NCBI GenBank assembly: GCA_964629225.1
Contig: CAZVQC010000006.1
Location: 1 to 64,000 of the forward strand
DNA length: 64,000 nt
From: RUG14199 sp964629225
Lineage (GTDB): Bacteria; Bacillota; Clostridia; Oscillospirales; CAG-272
Direction of reading: 5' to 3'
This document shows positions 16,281 to 25,979 of this stretch, in pieces. The notes beneath the pieces are model-generated. The model was not told where the DNA came from, ran no database searches, and worked only from the letters and a program-made list of their open reading frames with translations. Position 1 is the first letter of the stretch, and every line of letters begins with the position of its first letter. A program made the position numbers and the translations under genes.

Positions 16281-17924
16281 TCATTCCCCGCTTTCGCTCT
16301 CGTGCCTATGGACTGCGGCGTAGCGCAGGAGCTGTTTTAGAGAGTGGACGCCGAGCTTCGAGTAGATATTCTTGTTATGGAAGCGGACGGTGGACTCTTT
16401 CAGGTCAAGGTAGGTGAGGATGTCTTTTACGGACTTGCCCTCGATGTAGAGCTCCAGTATCTCCTTTTCCTTGCCGGTGAGGGTACTGAGACCTATTTTG
16501 AAGTTTTCGTAGTCAAAGGGGTCTATCTCGTCCTTGCGGGAGTAGGCGAGGCGTTCGTTCTGCTTCACCGTCTCGTCAAATCTGCTTTGAAGCTCGTCGG
16601 CGGCACTTTCCGCATCGGATTTTTCGCGGCGAAGACGGTCAAGTTCCTCCTCGTTCATCCTATCTTGCTCGGCAAGGAATTTGAAAAGGTCATTTATCTC
16701 CGCCGAATACGTCGTGTCGTAGGAGTATTCTTTCTTTCGGATGCTGTCAAGGGCACTCTTGAGGGGCTTCAGATACCGCTTTGCAAAGAAGAGGGACAGT
16801 GCCACAAGGGATACGGTGAAGATGATCGCCAGAAGTACGATCCTCAGTACGTCGACGGATGCCATGTGCTGATAATCGGACTTCGGTATCAGCACACTTA
16901 TTGCCGAGGTGCATCTGCTGGGGCAGAGACGTATCTCCTCGGTAATGCCGATGTACGCCTCGGCCTCTCCCTGATATTCGGTGAGACCGCTGCCGAATGG
17001 AGCCCGTGTGAAGCTGCCGTAGGGCTCGGCGTAATAGGTATTCAAGATGCCGGCACAGAGGGTAGTGGACTCCGACAGAATGAGACCGTCACAGTCCTTT
17101 GAGATGCAGAACAACGCACGGTCAAGTTCGGAGGGCTGGGCGAATATCTGCTTGAAGTAGCCCTCGTTGAGCTCAAAGCCGCATAATCCGTAGAATTCCC
17201 CGTCACGTGACAGAAGGGGGACGGTCATCAGCATAACGTGCTGATCCGTGCCCGGAAGGAGCACTACGTCGGTGATGCGGTAGCTTTGGTTGAGGGGGAA
17301 GGATGCCTCTGACTTAAGCTCCCCGTAATTCGGGAACAGGTCCGTGTTGAACTCAAGCCTCCATTTTCGGTGGGGCATACAGTTGTGATCCTTGCCGGTC
17401 TTGGAAAGGCCGCGGTAGAGCAGCACCCGATTGTCGGATGCCTCAAGGCTGTTGCGCTGAAGGTAGATGCCGGTGCGGGAGGTGTCGGCGTTTTCCACGT
17501 TTGGATTGACATGGGCATCAAGCATTACGAAGACACCGGTGCAGTCGGCTTCAAACAGCTTGTGCCGCGCCGTGTTGATCAGCAATTCCTGAAGGTCTTC
17601 GATGCGTTCCTCGGAGCCGTTCAGATCCCCGATGGTGATATTATTGTCTGTAAGATAGCTTTCAAGTATTTTCGTAGTTTCGTCGGACAGCTGAACGCTC
17701 ATGACGGCAAGACCGTCATAGTAAGTATCTATCTGCCTCTCAAACAGCTCGGTCTGAAATCGGAGAGTATCCGCCAAACGTTTCTTGGTGCCGGTAAAGT
17801 TACCGATGAGGAACAGCCCCGCAATGAGCAGTGCGCAGAGCAGCAATGCCAAGATGCACATATAGCCGAAAAGCTTCCGCCTGAGAGTCAGTTTCCTGCT
17901 TGAATTATAGTCGGACAGTTTCAT
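16281..17924 (-). CDS. Membrane-bound sensor with LuxR-type HTH output
   Basis: A 547-residue one-component transmembrane regulator. Residues 18-41 form the first membrane helix, about 42-355 an extracellular sensor region with Cys residues (Cache-like architecture is likely), and 357-382 the second helix. A charged, Glu/Arg-rich coiled coil spans about 410-465, and 480-540 is a LuxR/GerE helix-turn-helix (LTGKEKEILELYIEGKSVKD, then STVRFHNKNIYSKLGV). There is no kinase or receiver domain, so signal would pass straight from sensor to DNA. The ATG is 14 bp after the stop of the solute-binding-protein gene, whose TAA forms part of the AAGGCGGTG ribosome site: the two are coupled. DNA target unknown. 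Confidence 0.88.
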   Translation of the reverse strand: MKLSDYNSSRKLTLRRKLFGYMCILALLLCALLIAGLFLIGNFTGTKKRLADTLRFQTELFERQIDTYYDGLAVMSVQLSDETTKILESYLTDNNITIGDLNGSEERIEDLQELLINTARHKLFEADCTGVFVMLDAHVNPNVENADTSRTGIYLQRNSLEASDNRVLLYRGLSKTGKDHNCMPHRKWRLEFNTDLFPNYGELKSEASFPLNQSYRITDVVLLPGTDQHVMLMTVPLLSRDGEFYGLCGFELNEGYFKQIFAQPSELDRALFCISKDCDGLILSESTTLCAGILNTYYAEPYGSFTRAPFGSGLTEYQGEAEAYIGITEEIRLCPSRCTSAISVLIPKSDYQHMASVDVLRIVLLAIIFTVSLVALSLFFAKRYLKPLKSALDSIRKKEYSYDTTYSAEINDLFKFLAEQDRMNEEELDRLRREKSDAESAADELQSRFDETVKQNERLAYSRKDEIDPFDYENFKIGLSTLTGKEKEILELYIEGKSVKDILTYLDLKESTVRFHNKNIYSKLGVHSLKQLLRYAAVHRHESESGE

Positions 17925-17938
17925 GGTACGTCACCGCC

Positions 17939-19264
17939 TTACTTGACGTTCTTGAACTGCTCCCAAAGCTCGTCTGCCAGTTTATCGGCGCTTTCGCCGT
18001 TATTATAGCGCTCCGGCATGGTCTTCTGTTCTTCCCTGAGCGAGTCGTACAGTGAGTAGATCCTGTTGTAATAGCCTACGAAGGAAGGCTCACGGACGGC
18101 GGTCGCCCTGTCGTTCACTTCGGCTATGGCATTGTAGAGATTCTTATAGGACTTCGACACGAAACCGTGATCTCCGATCTTGTCGAAGGACGCCTTGTTT
18201 GACGGCATATATCCCGTTTCAATGCAGAATTCAAGGTTTCTTTCCGCCTCGGTGAGCCAACGGGCAAATACCTCGGCGGCCTCTGCCTTTTGGTCGGTGG
18301 TCTTGTAGGCGCAGAGACCCACGCCCGCCTGAGTTACAAGCAGGTCGGTGCCCTCAGCCGCAGGAGGCGGCATTATTTGAAGATCCATAGGCTCGGTGGT
18401 GTTGTCCGGATAGGTCACCGTGTCGTTGTAGTAGAGTATGGATGCGGTGGAGCCCAGTCCCGCCATGACTTCGCCGGTCATCACCTGCGTGTTGGAATAG
18501 AGGTCGGAAACGATGATATGTCCCTTGGCGATGGCGGTGGCAAACTTCATGAAGGATGCCTTGAAAGCCTCGTTTTCAAAGTCGTACCAGCCCTCGGCGG
18601 TGTAGAAGTCGTCATGACCCTGCTCCATGGCGTTCAGCTCAATGGCACGGATGGGAAAATCCAGGGCGCAGAAGGGCTTGCCGTCTGAGTACTCATAGTA
18701 TTTTTCTGCGGCATCGAGGAAGCCATCCCAAGTGGAAAGGCTGTCATAGGTGACTCCGGTGGCAGCGGAGAAACGTTCAAATTGAGTTCCCGCAACGAAG
18801 AGAAGATGAGTGGATTTCGAAACGGGGAATACGGACAGATGCCCGTCCACCATACCGTCCTCTAAAAATTCCGGTACATAGTTATCAAGCTCCTCGTCGG
18901 TGAAGACGTCCTTCCAATCCAAAAGGTTCTCCGCTCCGAGCTCTGCGGCATTGTTGTTGTGGCAAAAGAACAGGTCGGGCATCTCCATGGCGCCTGCCTC
19001 TCCTTTGTGTGCGGAGAGGAGCTTTTCCCCGATCTGTGCCGAGGAGGACATGGAGGATACGTTGATTATGATACCTTGCTCTTTGCCTACCGTGCGGTTA
19101 AATTCCTCCACAAGTCTGTTCATGGGGGAATCTGCCTGCTCACCGTACACGTGCCACATGGTGAGGGTAACGGGTTCCTTCGGGTCAAGAAGGGTCTTTT
19201 GACATCCGCAGAAGACGAGCGCCGTCATAAAGGCTGTCAAGATGATCGCAATGATCTTTTTCAT
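17939..19264 (-). CDS. Extracellular solute-binding lipoprotein, ABC family 1
   Basis: A 441-residue sugar-type binding protein. The signal peptide MKKIIAIILTAFMTALVF ends in a CGC lipobox. The mature part opens with PVTLTMWHVYGEQADSPMNR, typical of family 1 binding proteins of carbohydrate ABC importers, and continues with the usual two-lobe pattern (LLDWKDVFTDEELDNYVPEF, PFCALDFPIR). No permease or ATPase gene is adjacent. It is the first gene of a two-gene unit with the membrane LuxR regulator, so it may present a ligand to that sensor instead of to an importer; import with distant permeases and the ATPase at 47617 is the alternative. Confidence 0.88.
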   Translation of the reverse strand: MKKIIAIILTAFMTALVFCGCQKTLLDPKEPVTLTMWHVYGEQADSPMNRLVEEFNRTVGKEQGIIINVSSMSSSAQIGEKLLSAHKGEAGAMEMPDLFFCHNNNAAELGAENLLDWKDVFTDEELDNYVPEFLEDGMVDGHLSVFPVSKSTHLLFVAGTQFERFSAATGVTYDSLSTWDGFLDAAEKYYEYSDGKPFCALDFPIRAIELNAMEQGHDDFYTAEGWYDFENEAFKASFMKFATAIAKGHIIVSDLYSNTQVMTGEVMAGLGSTASILYYNDTVTYPDNTTEPMDLQIMPPPAAEGTDLLVTQAGVGLCAYKTTDQKAEAAEVFARWLTEAERNLEFCIETGYMPSNKASFDKIGDHGFVSKSYKNLYNAIAEVNDRATAVREPSFVGYYNRIYSLYDSLREEQKTMPERYNNGESADKLADELWEQFKNVK

Positions 19265-19356
19265 GGGAAACCTTCTGAGTTATCGTACTGTTGCGAAAAC
19301 AGCAATGAATTGGGTGCCGAAATACGAAAAACACGAATAAATCGAATTTTTTTCAT

Positions 19357-19394
19357 TTTGTCCCCCCAAAACAGCGGTTTTTGAGGGGGACAAA
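19357..19394. promoter_or_regulatory. 10-bp inverted repeat between divergent operons
   Basis: TTTGTCCCCC (19357-19366) and GGGGGACAAA (19385-19394) are perfect complements 18 bp apart. They lie in the shared upstream region of the binding-protein/LuxR pair and the zinc-ribbon/dockerin genes, near a TATAAT at about 19411. It is a candidate operator; a terminator is possible but no gene ends here. Confidence 0.5.
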
Positions 19395-19403
19395 CAAACA
19401 ATA

Positions 19404-19643
19404 TATCCGTATAATATAGTTGCAAGAGTCTCAAAGGAGGATACAGGCTCTTCTTTGTCTCAAGATAAACAGAGGTATCCTCGGTCGGGGAAGATCCCCG
19501 ACAACGGCTTCACCTGCACGTCAATGAAGTGCGAAGCACGCCTTTATTTATTATTTTATCATAATTCTATTCGCAAGTCAAGTAAAACAAGCCGCAGTCC
19601 CGGTACTGCGGATACGGAAATATTTCCGAGAGGAGGAGAGAGC
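19404..19643 (+). other. Long structured leader of the zinc-ribbon/dockerin operon
   Basis: About 230 nt separate a TATAAT-like box (near 19411) from the first start. The segment holds paired arms GAGGATAC (19437-19444)/GTATCCTC (19474-19481), GGGGA/TCCCC near 19488, and CCGCAGT/ACTGCGG near 19592-19610. I do not recognise a known riboswitch. It may control expression or stabilise the transcript. Confidence 0.4.
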
Positions 19644-20012
19644 ATGGCAGAGCACACAACTGCCGATTACAGAACGGTTGCAGACAGCGGCGGCACAAGA
19701 TACCGATTCTACTGTCAGGTGTCGGGAGCGTTTGCCTGCGCAACGAAGCCCTATCCCGGAGAGGATGCCGAGGCGGAACTTCGGGATGCATGGGAGAGCG
19801 AGGGCAAAAACCACTTCAACCTTTGTCACCGATGCGGAAGGTGGGTGGTGGATGCGGTGTACAACCCGGAGGTGTTCGAGTGTACCGACTGCGCCACCTT
19901 TGAGCATGAGACGAGGTATTGCAAGTCCTGCGGCAAAAGGGTGGATGCGGATGTGCGATTTTGCCCGTTCTGCAAGAGCAGGCTCCATTACGAAGGGGGT
20001 GAGGCATTATGA
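19644..20012 (+). CDS. Small zinc-ribbon protein
   Basis: A 122-residue protein with two pairs of Cys knuckles: CHRCGRW and CTDC, then CKSCGKR and CPFCKS near the C-terminus. These should bind two zinc ions and probably mediate protein or nucleic-acid contacts; the function is not known. The N-terminal 50 residues are soluble and contain GTRYRFYCQVSGAF. ATG at 19644 follows GAGGAGGAGAG; longer starts begin in the leader. Its stop overlaps the next start in ATGA, showing translational coupling to a second zinc-ribbon protein, with the dockerin gene after that. Confidence 0.75.
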   Translation: MAEHTTADYRTVADSGGTRYRFYCQVSGAFACATKPYPGEDAEAELRDAWESEGKNHFNLCHRCGRWVVDAVYNPEVFECTDCATFEHETRYCKSCGKRVDADVRFCPFCKSRLHYEGGEAL

Positions 20013-20305
20013 CGGTGAAGGCCAAGTGGGAACAGCTTGAAAGATACGGCTTCGGCCCCAACGTGATGAAGCGTACCAGGGTGTGCCCGTCCTGCGGAAG
20101 GATGGTGACGAACACCTGCAGCTCCTGCCCCGATTGCGGAATGCGCCTTATGAAAAAGACCCTGTGGGACAGGTACAGAGAGCGGCATATGTGCTGTGAC
20201 AGATGCGGCACGGTGCTGGCGGTGGATTCAAGATACTGCCCCCATTGCGGAAGAGCACTCTACGTGAAAAAGGCTCTTCGCTCCGAAAAGAAAAGCAATG
20301 CGTAA
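20009..20305 (+). CDS. Small zinc-ribbon protein, second of a coupled pair
   Basis: Ninety-eight residues with four Cys knuckles: CPSCGR and CPDCG, then CDRCGT and CPHCGR, separated by a basic helix (KKTLWDRYRERH). It looks like a double zinc ribbon and has a Lys/Arg-rich tail, so nucleic-acid binding is possible. It begins inside the stop codon of the preceding gene (4-bp overlap) and ends 34 bp before the dockerin start. No family name recognised. Confidence 0.75.
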   Translation: MTVKAKWEQLERYGFGPNVMKRTRVCPSCGRMVTNTCSSCPDCGMRLMKKTLWDRYRERHMCCDRCGTVLAVDSRYCPHCGRALYVKKALRSEKKSNA

Positions 20306-20339
20306 CGAATCGAAGAACGATCTGAAGGAGGATCAAAGA

Positions 20340-23300
20340 ATGAAGACCAAGAGACCCCTGAGAGCAGTCAGTTTCATTCTCACCCTTATCATGCTGGTGG
20401 GAATGCTTCCTCTGTCCGCCATCTCATCCATGGCGGCGATACCGGCAGTGGACAGCTCCGTATGGACACTTGTGGGAACGGACAGTAAAGCGTCTAATGC
20501 GGCGCGCTACACCGAGCTTAAAGACGCTCTTGAGAATACCGCCGTTTCTCTGATCAATACGGCGTATGTCCGCCTTGAAAGAGATATCAAATTGGATGCG
20601 GACCTGTCGAAGAGCAGTTGTGTCTTTACAGAGGACTCGATCACTATAGTGGTCACCCGAAAAGTCGTGTTTGACTTGAACGGACACACCTTAAAGGCTA
20701 AAGTCTACGACGGAACCGGAGAGTATCTCGATCCCGTTTCACTGACCATGTTTGAGATCAGAGACGGTGGAAAGCTCACGATAGTTGACAGCAAGGGCAA
20801 GGGCAAGATAGCTACCGACAGCTGGATCTCGGAGCCCCACGTGGACCTGGGTGCCGCCGGTGACATCAATGTCTTTGATATGTTCAAGATAAAAGGAGGC
20901 GGAGAGCTCATTATCAACGCTTCCGGCGCCGAGTTTGAATGCGGTCGCTCAAAGCAGCAGTGGGTAACACGTGCATACACGGTCGATAGAGAACCTGGTG
21001 GCGTTCCCGATGCATCCGACTTTTTTACGGGAAATATTCGCGGTCAGGCCTGCGGCTCCGTTTTTATCGCAGAGTCCAACAGTAAGATCACCGTTGCCGG
21101 AGGAAAGTTTCTTGCAAGGGGATACAGAGGTGTCTATCACCGAGGCTACGGCGATCCTTGTGCGGTCTTTGATGTAAGTGCAAATACTGTCGTCGACATC
21201 ATTGACGGTACATTCTACGGTAAGGGCTGCGCCGACGTGTTCGATGCGGATAAAACTGCCAAGATCACGATTCGTTCGGGTGTGTTCGACGTTTTCAAGG
21301 TAGATAAGGTTCCCGTTTTAAATTACCCGTACCATGAAGACCTTCTCAGCTATTACAGGTACACCCGCTTTACAAACGGCAGATACGGCGAGGTCGGCAT
21401 CCCCGACAGCGCCCTTGATCCGGACAACACCGATATCATAATCGGCGGACACAATTACAGCGAGGACGAGGATAAGGATAATTCCGCAAGCGATACTCAC
21501 AAGACCGTTACGGTAAAACCGAAGACGGGCGCCAAGACTCCCGACGATAGGATCATTGTGGAAAATGAAAACGGAATCGGTGCCTGGAACGGCAGCGACT
21601 CCTACGTTATCAATGCAAAGAACGGCAGAGCCTATTTCTCCGACAGCGACAGAGCGTACCTTGACGACGACCTTCAAAAGGATACGACAGGTTACTTCCT
21701 TTGGACCTTCACTCTGTACGATGCCAAAACGGGTGAAAAATGCGATGCGGAGCCGATGCAGGTGGCAAGTCTCGGTTCCGATGACACGATATCCATCGAT
21801 CTGAAGGACTATAAACAGACAAATACCACTACCTTCAAGTACTATTTCGAAAATGACGGGATCAGCAGTTACAAAATAAAGGCAGAGGTGGAAGAGGTCT
21901 GGGCAGGCCACCATACATACAAACCGAAGTTCCATAACTGGTTCTATTTCAACGAGTACCGGTCTTTTCTCGGTATCGACGCCAACGAGGCGGCGGAGAT
22001 ACTTGACTTCACCGTGACACCGAGAACGCCGAGCTCCGATTGCACATCCTACACCCTCAACACGGAAAACGAAGAGGGGATGGAGTATTATTTCGAATTC
22101 TTGGGAAATAATTCCAAAGGCGCTGTGACCTGTAACAGCTATTATCGCTACTGCAAGGTGGACACGGCGGGAAAAACGGTGCTGTCTTCGAAGCAGGAGA
22201 TAGCGACCGGCACGGAATACGGTGAACCCATTGAATTTATTGTCCCCCCGAAGCATGGCGGTCCCGTGTACGTTACGGTGGAATACGTATTCAGAAGAAG
22301 CATCAACTCTTCAGCTGCGGTAGACGTTGTGACCATAACCAAGACACATCTTGCCTATGCACTTGACTTCATGACATACGATGTCCTCGCAGCGGATGAG
22401 GCAATAAGAACGGGCCGTGTCTCCGCTTCCTACGGTAATTACGATACGGTGGAGCTTTATGATGGCGAGACTGTCCTCATAAAGCCCAACATCAGCGCCG
22501 ATATGGCAAAAACGGACGTGATCAACCCGATAACGGGCAAGACCTTCTCCAAGAGCGATATCAAGTGGCAGCTCTCCACCGGACTTGACGATTACGGCAA
22601 TCACGTTTGGAATGATGTTCCCGCTCGTGAGATAGTCAATCAGGAGATCGACGGCGTAACTCTCCCATGTGTTAAGACCAACAGAACGGCGTGGTACAGA
22701 ATGAGTTACGTTTGGAACGGCGAGACTTACCATTCGCCTCAGTCGCTTCTTGTGAAGGGCGTTTCCTACGAAAAGAACCGCATTGCCACCGTGATCCGAA
22801 GCGACAGATTCACCGGTATATACGGCAAGGGCGAAAACAAATTGTATCTTGACGTCAATAAGGATGCCGACTGGAACACCGGAGGCTGCTCCGTGGACTC
22901 CATACGTATCTTCCTGATGGAAAAGCCCGATGGAGCGAACCCCGGCAGTACGATGAAGACACCGAGTAGCTTCGCGACCGGTCAAAACGGTCTGATCGAG
23001 CTTATCAATACCGACAGCTTCTTCGAAAATGAGGCGGGCGCCGTAACGGGTATGTACACCTTCCGTGTCAGGGTTACGGGTACCAATGCCGACGGCTCCA
23101 CGTACTACGTTACTGCGAACTGTGACGTCTGGTACAGTCAACAGACCACCGACTTAAATATCTACGTGAACGGCATGCCGATCTACAAGCATGATGAGAT
23201 CAACATTCCATGTATCCTGACGGCGGATACCAATCTGTTCGACTTCACCTGCGACTATTATCCGCTGAACACCATGGGCAACGGCATTGACAAAAGTTCT

Positions 23301-25979
23301 GTCAAATGGACGTCCTCCGACAGCGGTGTGCTTCGTATCGACGAGAAGACGGGTGAAGGATTGGCCCTCAGACCCGGAACCGTAACGGTCAGGTGCTCGT
23401 GGAAGGATTCCGACGGAGCATCTCACTCAAGATCTGCGAAGGTCAGCGTTCCCATAGCCGGATTTGAGCTTAACAAGATCGACTATGCAAGCTACGTCGG
23501 CAGCAACCTTCCTTACATTTCGGGAGAAATTGCCACCGTTAAATCCGTATGGTCCTGCGGCGGTGAGAAGGTGACCGTAGATCCCGGTCGTTATATCGGG
23601 GTAAGACTCACAAGCTACAACGGCTGGGGCGAGGCCTCCACAGCCTTCGGTGAAGCAGTCGTGGAATATAACAACAACGCCTCCTACGGCTACACTGTGA
23701 CTGCGAAGGCGGACGACGGTTACTTCTTCGCAGCAGAGGCCGAGGCGGACGTTTTTGAGACCGAATACTACGTGGACAAGGCACAGCTTCGGTGCAACGG
23801 TCTTGACGACGGAGCGATACTGCCGGCGGAGGACTACGACGCTTACACCGAGTGGAACACTCCCTACACCGTGGAGATCGATTACGTAAACAAGACGTAC
23901 AACGAGTACTACAAGGGCGGAATGTACGTAAGACTGTCCCACGTTCCCGTGATTGAGGATCCGGGTGCGGTCTATCTCAAAGAGGTCAATGTTACGGTAA
24001 GCGAGCCCGCAGTGGGTGACAACCGCTATGAGGGCACCACCTACAACCCGATGAATGAGTATCTGGTACTGAACGTCAGCGGTATCCTCGGAAACTGCAA
24101 GGACTCTTCAACTCACAGCTACGTTTCAAAGCTTGATATGAGCGATATAAGGGGCACCGGAAAAGCCTATGACGATGCCTCCTCCGAAGAAAAGGGCGCA
24201 CTTACCATCGAGTACATGAGCGTGTGGAATACCACCGACTACGTGACATGGAACAAGCCCACCAAGACTTACGAAAACGGCATCTACGTTCACGACGTGG
24301 GTCTCTGCTTTGACAGTGACGCCATGGCGGGCATGAATGTCTTCGTGGCAAAGGATGCCAAGATATTCGTAAACGGCAGAGAAATGGATTTTGCCTCCGT
24401 ATACTACGGCTCCGACGGTACGAGCAGCGTAAACTTCAAATACTACTTTGACGTGGGCGAGGTGGAGACCGTCTCCGTCGTAAGTGTGACCGGCATCAAT
24501 GCTCCCCTTCAGGGAGAGCTTCCCTCGGATGTGGGGGATGCTACAGTTCTCGTGGGCGGTGTGGAGAGCGACTCTGTCTACATTTCCAAACTCATATGGT
24601 TCGTGGATGCCAACGGCAACGGAGCCTATGATGAGGGTGAGGAGGCGCAAGCTCGCTACTACGGTTTCAACGGCTCATATCGTGGGGACAGCACTCTTTG
24701 GTATGACGGCAGATTTTTGGCAGGTGTTTCTTATAGCCTGTGCGTTGAGCTTCAGGCAGACGGTGTCCGTCTTGACTCGAATGTTGTCGTATCCTTCAGC
24801 GGTCTTGAAAAGAACTTGATCGGCAAGATGAGTGGGGTATTCACATTCCCCGCAGACAATATTATACGCACAGTTACGATCGATGCTTTGACAACGGACA
24901 GTGCAGCGGGCAAGTTCCTTGACCCGTTTATGCTTACCTTTAGCGGTAAGACATCGGGATTCTCCCTCAACTGGACATACAATGAATTTACCGAGTGCGA
25001 CGATCCTACGGCAAGTGTCGGCGAATTTATCGGGGATGTTATCACCTACAGTTACGATGATATCAAGCTCCCCGGAGGCAAAACATGGCTTCGTGCTATG
25101 ATAATGCCGGAGGACGGTTTTCAGATCAGCAATAACTTCAAGTTCCTTGTAAACGGGACCGATGCTTGCGAAGAGTTCGCACCGGGCAGAAGCAATATTG
25201 AGACCTGCGTTAATTCGGGCGGAATCTACATGAGTTGTTATATGTTCACGGTACCCAAGACCGGTGCGGACGTTACCGTCAACGTGACGGGAGCATCCGG
25301 CGGCAAGGTGAATGCACAAAAGACGGTACAGCTCATTGAGAGCGGTTACAGCGAGGCGGCATATGAGAGTGTGATCGCCGCCGACGGTACGAGTTGCGTT
25401 ATTTCGGGCGTTCCCGACGGCACGTACAAGGTGAAGGTGATGGCAGCGGGCTATGTTACCGCCGAGACTACGGTGACGATCAACGGCTCCGATGCCACCG
25501 TGAACGTGACTTTGAGGACCGTTTCCACAACCGCAGCGGTGAAGGGAACTGTCTACAGCAAGGGCAGTGCCGCGGATCCGGTCACTCTGAGACTCACCTT
25601 GGTGGGCAAAAGTGAGCCGTCATACGAGGTGGTAGTTACCGGAAACAAGGCTTCCTACTCCATCGGAAACGTTGAGAACGGCACCTACGTTCTCACCGCA
25701 ACCAAGAACGGTCACTCGGACTACAGTATCATGGTAACCGTGGACGGTACGGACCTGACACAGAACATCACCCTGTCACTTCCCGGCAGCCTTATGGGAG
25801 ACGTGGACGGAGACGGCAGGATAACCAACAAGGACCTGCTCCTCATGAGACGTTACCTCCTTATGGTAGTGGGAGAGAGTGAGACCTTCTGTTTTGACAA
25901 TGCAGACCTTGACTACGACGGCAGGATAACCAACAAAGACCTTCTCAAGCTCCGCAAGATAATAATGGGAGTTGAGTAA
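20340..25979 (+). CDS. Giant secreted dockerin protein, paralogue 1
   Basis: A 1,879-residue extracellular protein. A signal peptide (KTKRPLRAVSFILTL to about residue 33) is followed by a right-handed beta-helix-like region at about 45-330 with repeated turns such as GGKLTIVDSKGKG and STVVDIIDGTFYGKG. Long beta-rich segments follow, with a Big2-type Ig domain near 985-1040 (VKWTSSDSGVLRI). Two carboxypeptidase-regulatory-like repeats lie at about 1640-1815 (VPDGTYKVKVMAAGY, VENGTYVLTATKNGH), and a type I dockerin at 1820-1878 has two GRITNKDLL calcium loops. No catalytic motif recognised. ATG at 20340 has GGAGGA upstream. The last 243 codons are identical to paralogue 2. Confidence 0.88.
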   Translation: MKTKRPLRAVSFILTLIMLVGMLPLSAISSMAAIPAVDSSVWTLVGTDSKASNAARYTELKDALENTAVSLINTAYVRLERDIKLDADLSKSSCVFTEDSITIVVTRKVVFDLNGHTLKAKVYDGTGEYLDPVSLTMFEIRDGGKLTIVDSKGKGKIATDSWISEPHVDLGAAGDINVFDMFKIKGGGELIINASGAEFECGRSKQQWVTRAYTVDREPGGVPDASDFFTGNIRGQACGSVFIAESNSKITVAGGKFLARGYRGVYHRGYGDPCAVFDVSANTVVDIIDGTFYGKGCADVFDADKTAKITIRSGVFDVFKVDKVPVLNYPYHEDLLSYYRYTRFTNGRYGEVGIPDSALDPDNTDIIIGGHNYSEDEDKDNSASDTHKTVTVKPKTGAKTPDDRIIVENENGIGAWNGSDSYVINAKNGRAYFSDSDRAYLDDDLQKDTTGYFLWTFTLYDAKTGEKCDAEPMQVASLGSDDTISIDLKDYKQTNTTTFKYYFENDGISSYKIKAEVEEVWAGHHTYKPKFHNWFYFNEYRSFLGIDANEAAEILDFTVTPRTPSSDCTSYTLNTENEEGMEYYFEFLGNNSKGAVTCNSYYRYCKVDTAGKTVLSSKQEIATGTEYGEPIEFIVPPKHGGPVYVTVEYVFRRSINSSAAVDVVTITKTHLAYALDFMTYDVLAADEAIRTGRVSASYGNYDTVELYDGETVLIKPNISADMAKTDVINPITGKTFSKSDIKWQLSTGLDDYGNHVWNDVPAREIVNQEIDGVTLPCVKTNRTAWYRMSYVWNGETYHSPQSLLVKGVSYEKNRIATVIRSDRFTGIYGKGENKLYLDVNKDADWNTGGCSVDSIRIFLMEKPDGANPGSTMKTPSSFATGQNGLIELINTDSFFENEAGAVTGMYTFRVRVTGTNADGSTYYVTANCDVWYSQQTTDLNIYVNGMPIYKHDEINIPCILTADTNLFDFTCDYYPLNTMGNGIDKSSVKWTSSDSGVLRIDEKTGEGLALRPGTVTVRCSWKDSDGASHSRSAKVSVPIAGFELNKIDYASYVGSNLPYISGEIATVKSVWSCGGEKVTVDPGRYIGVRLTSYNGWGEASTAFGEAVVEYNNNASYGYTVTAKADDGYFFAAEAEADVFETEYYVDKAQLRCNGLDDGAILPAEDYDAYTEWNTPYTVEIDYVNKTYNEYYKGGMYVRLSHVPVIEDPGAVYLKEVNVTVSEPAVGDNRYEGTTYNPMNEYLVLNVSGILGNCKDSSTHSYVSKLDMSDIRGTGKAYDDASSEEKGALTIEYMSVWNTTDYVTWNKPTKTYENGIYVHDVGLCFDSDAMAGMNVFVAKDAKIFVNGREMDFASVYYGSDGTSSVNFKYYFDVGEVETVSVVSVTGINAPLQGELPSDVGDATVLVGGVESDSVYISKLIWFVDANGNGAYDEGEEAQARYYGFNGSYRGDSTLWYDGRFLAGVSYSLCVELQADGVRLDSNVVVSFSGLEKNLIGKMSGVFTFPADNIIRTVTIDALTTDSAAGKFLDPFMLTFSGKTSGFSLNWTYNEFTECDDPTASVGEFIGDVITYSYDDIKLPGGKTWLRAMIMPEDGFQISNNFKFLVNGTDACEEFAPGRSNIETCVNSGGIYMSCYMFTVPKTGADVTVNVTGASGGKVNAQKTVQLIESGYSEAAYESVIAADGTSCVISGVPDGTYKVKVMAAGYVTAETTVTINGSDATVNVTLRTVSTTAAVKGTVYSKGSAADPVTLRLTLVGKSEPSYEVVVTGNKASYSIGNVENGTYVLTATKNGHSDYSIMVTVDGTDLTQNITLSLPGSLMGDVDGDGRITNKDLLLMRRYLLMVVGESETFCFDNADLDYDGRITNKDLLKLRKIIMGVE

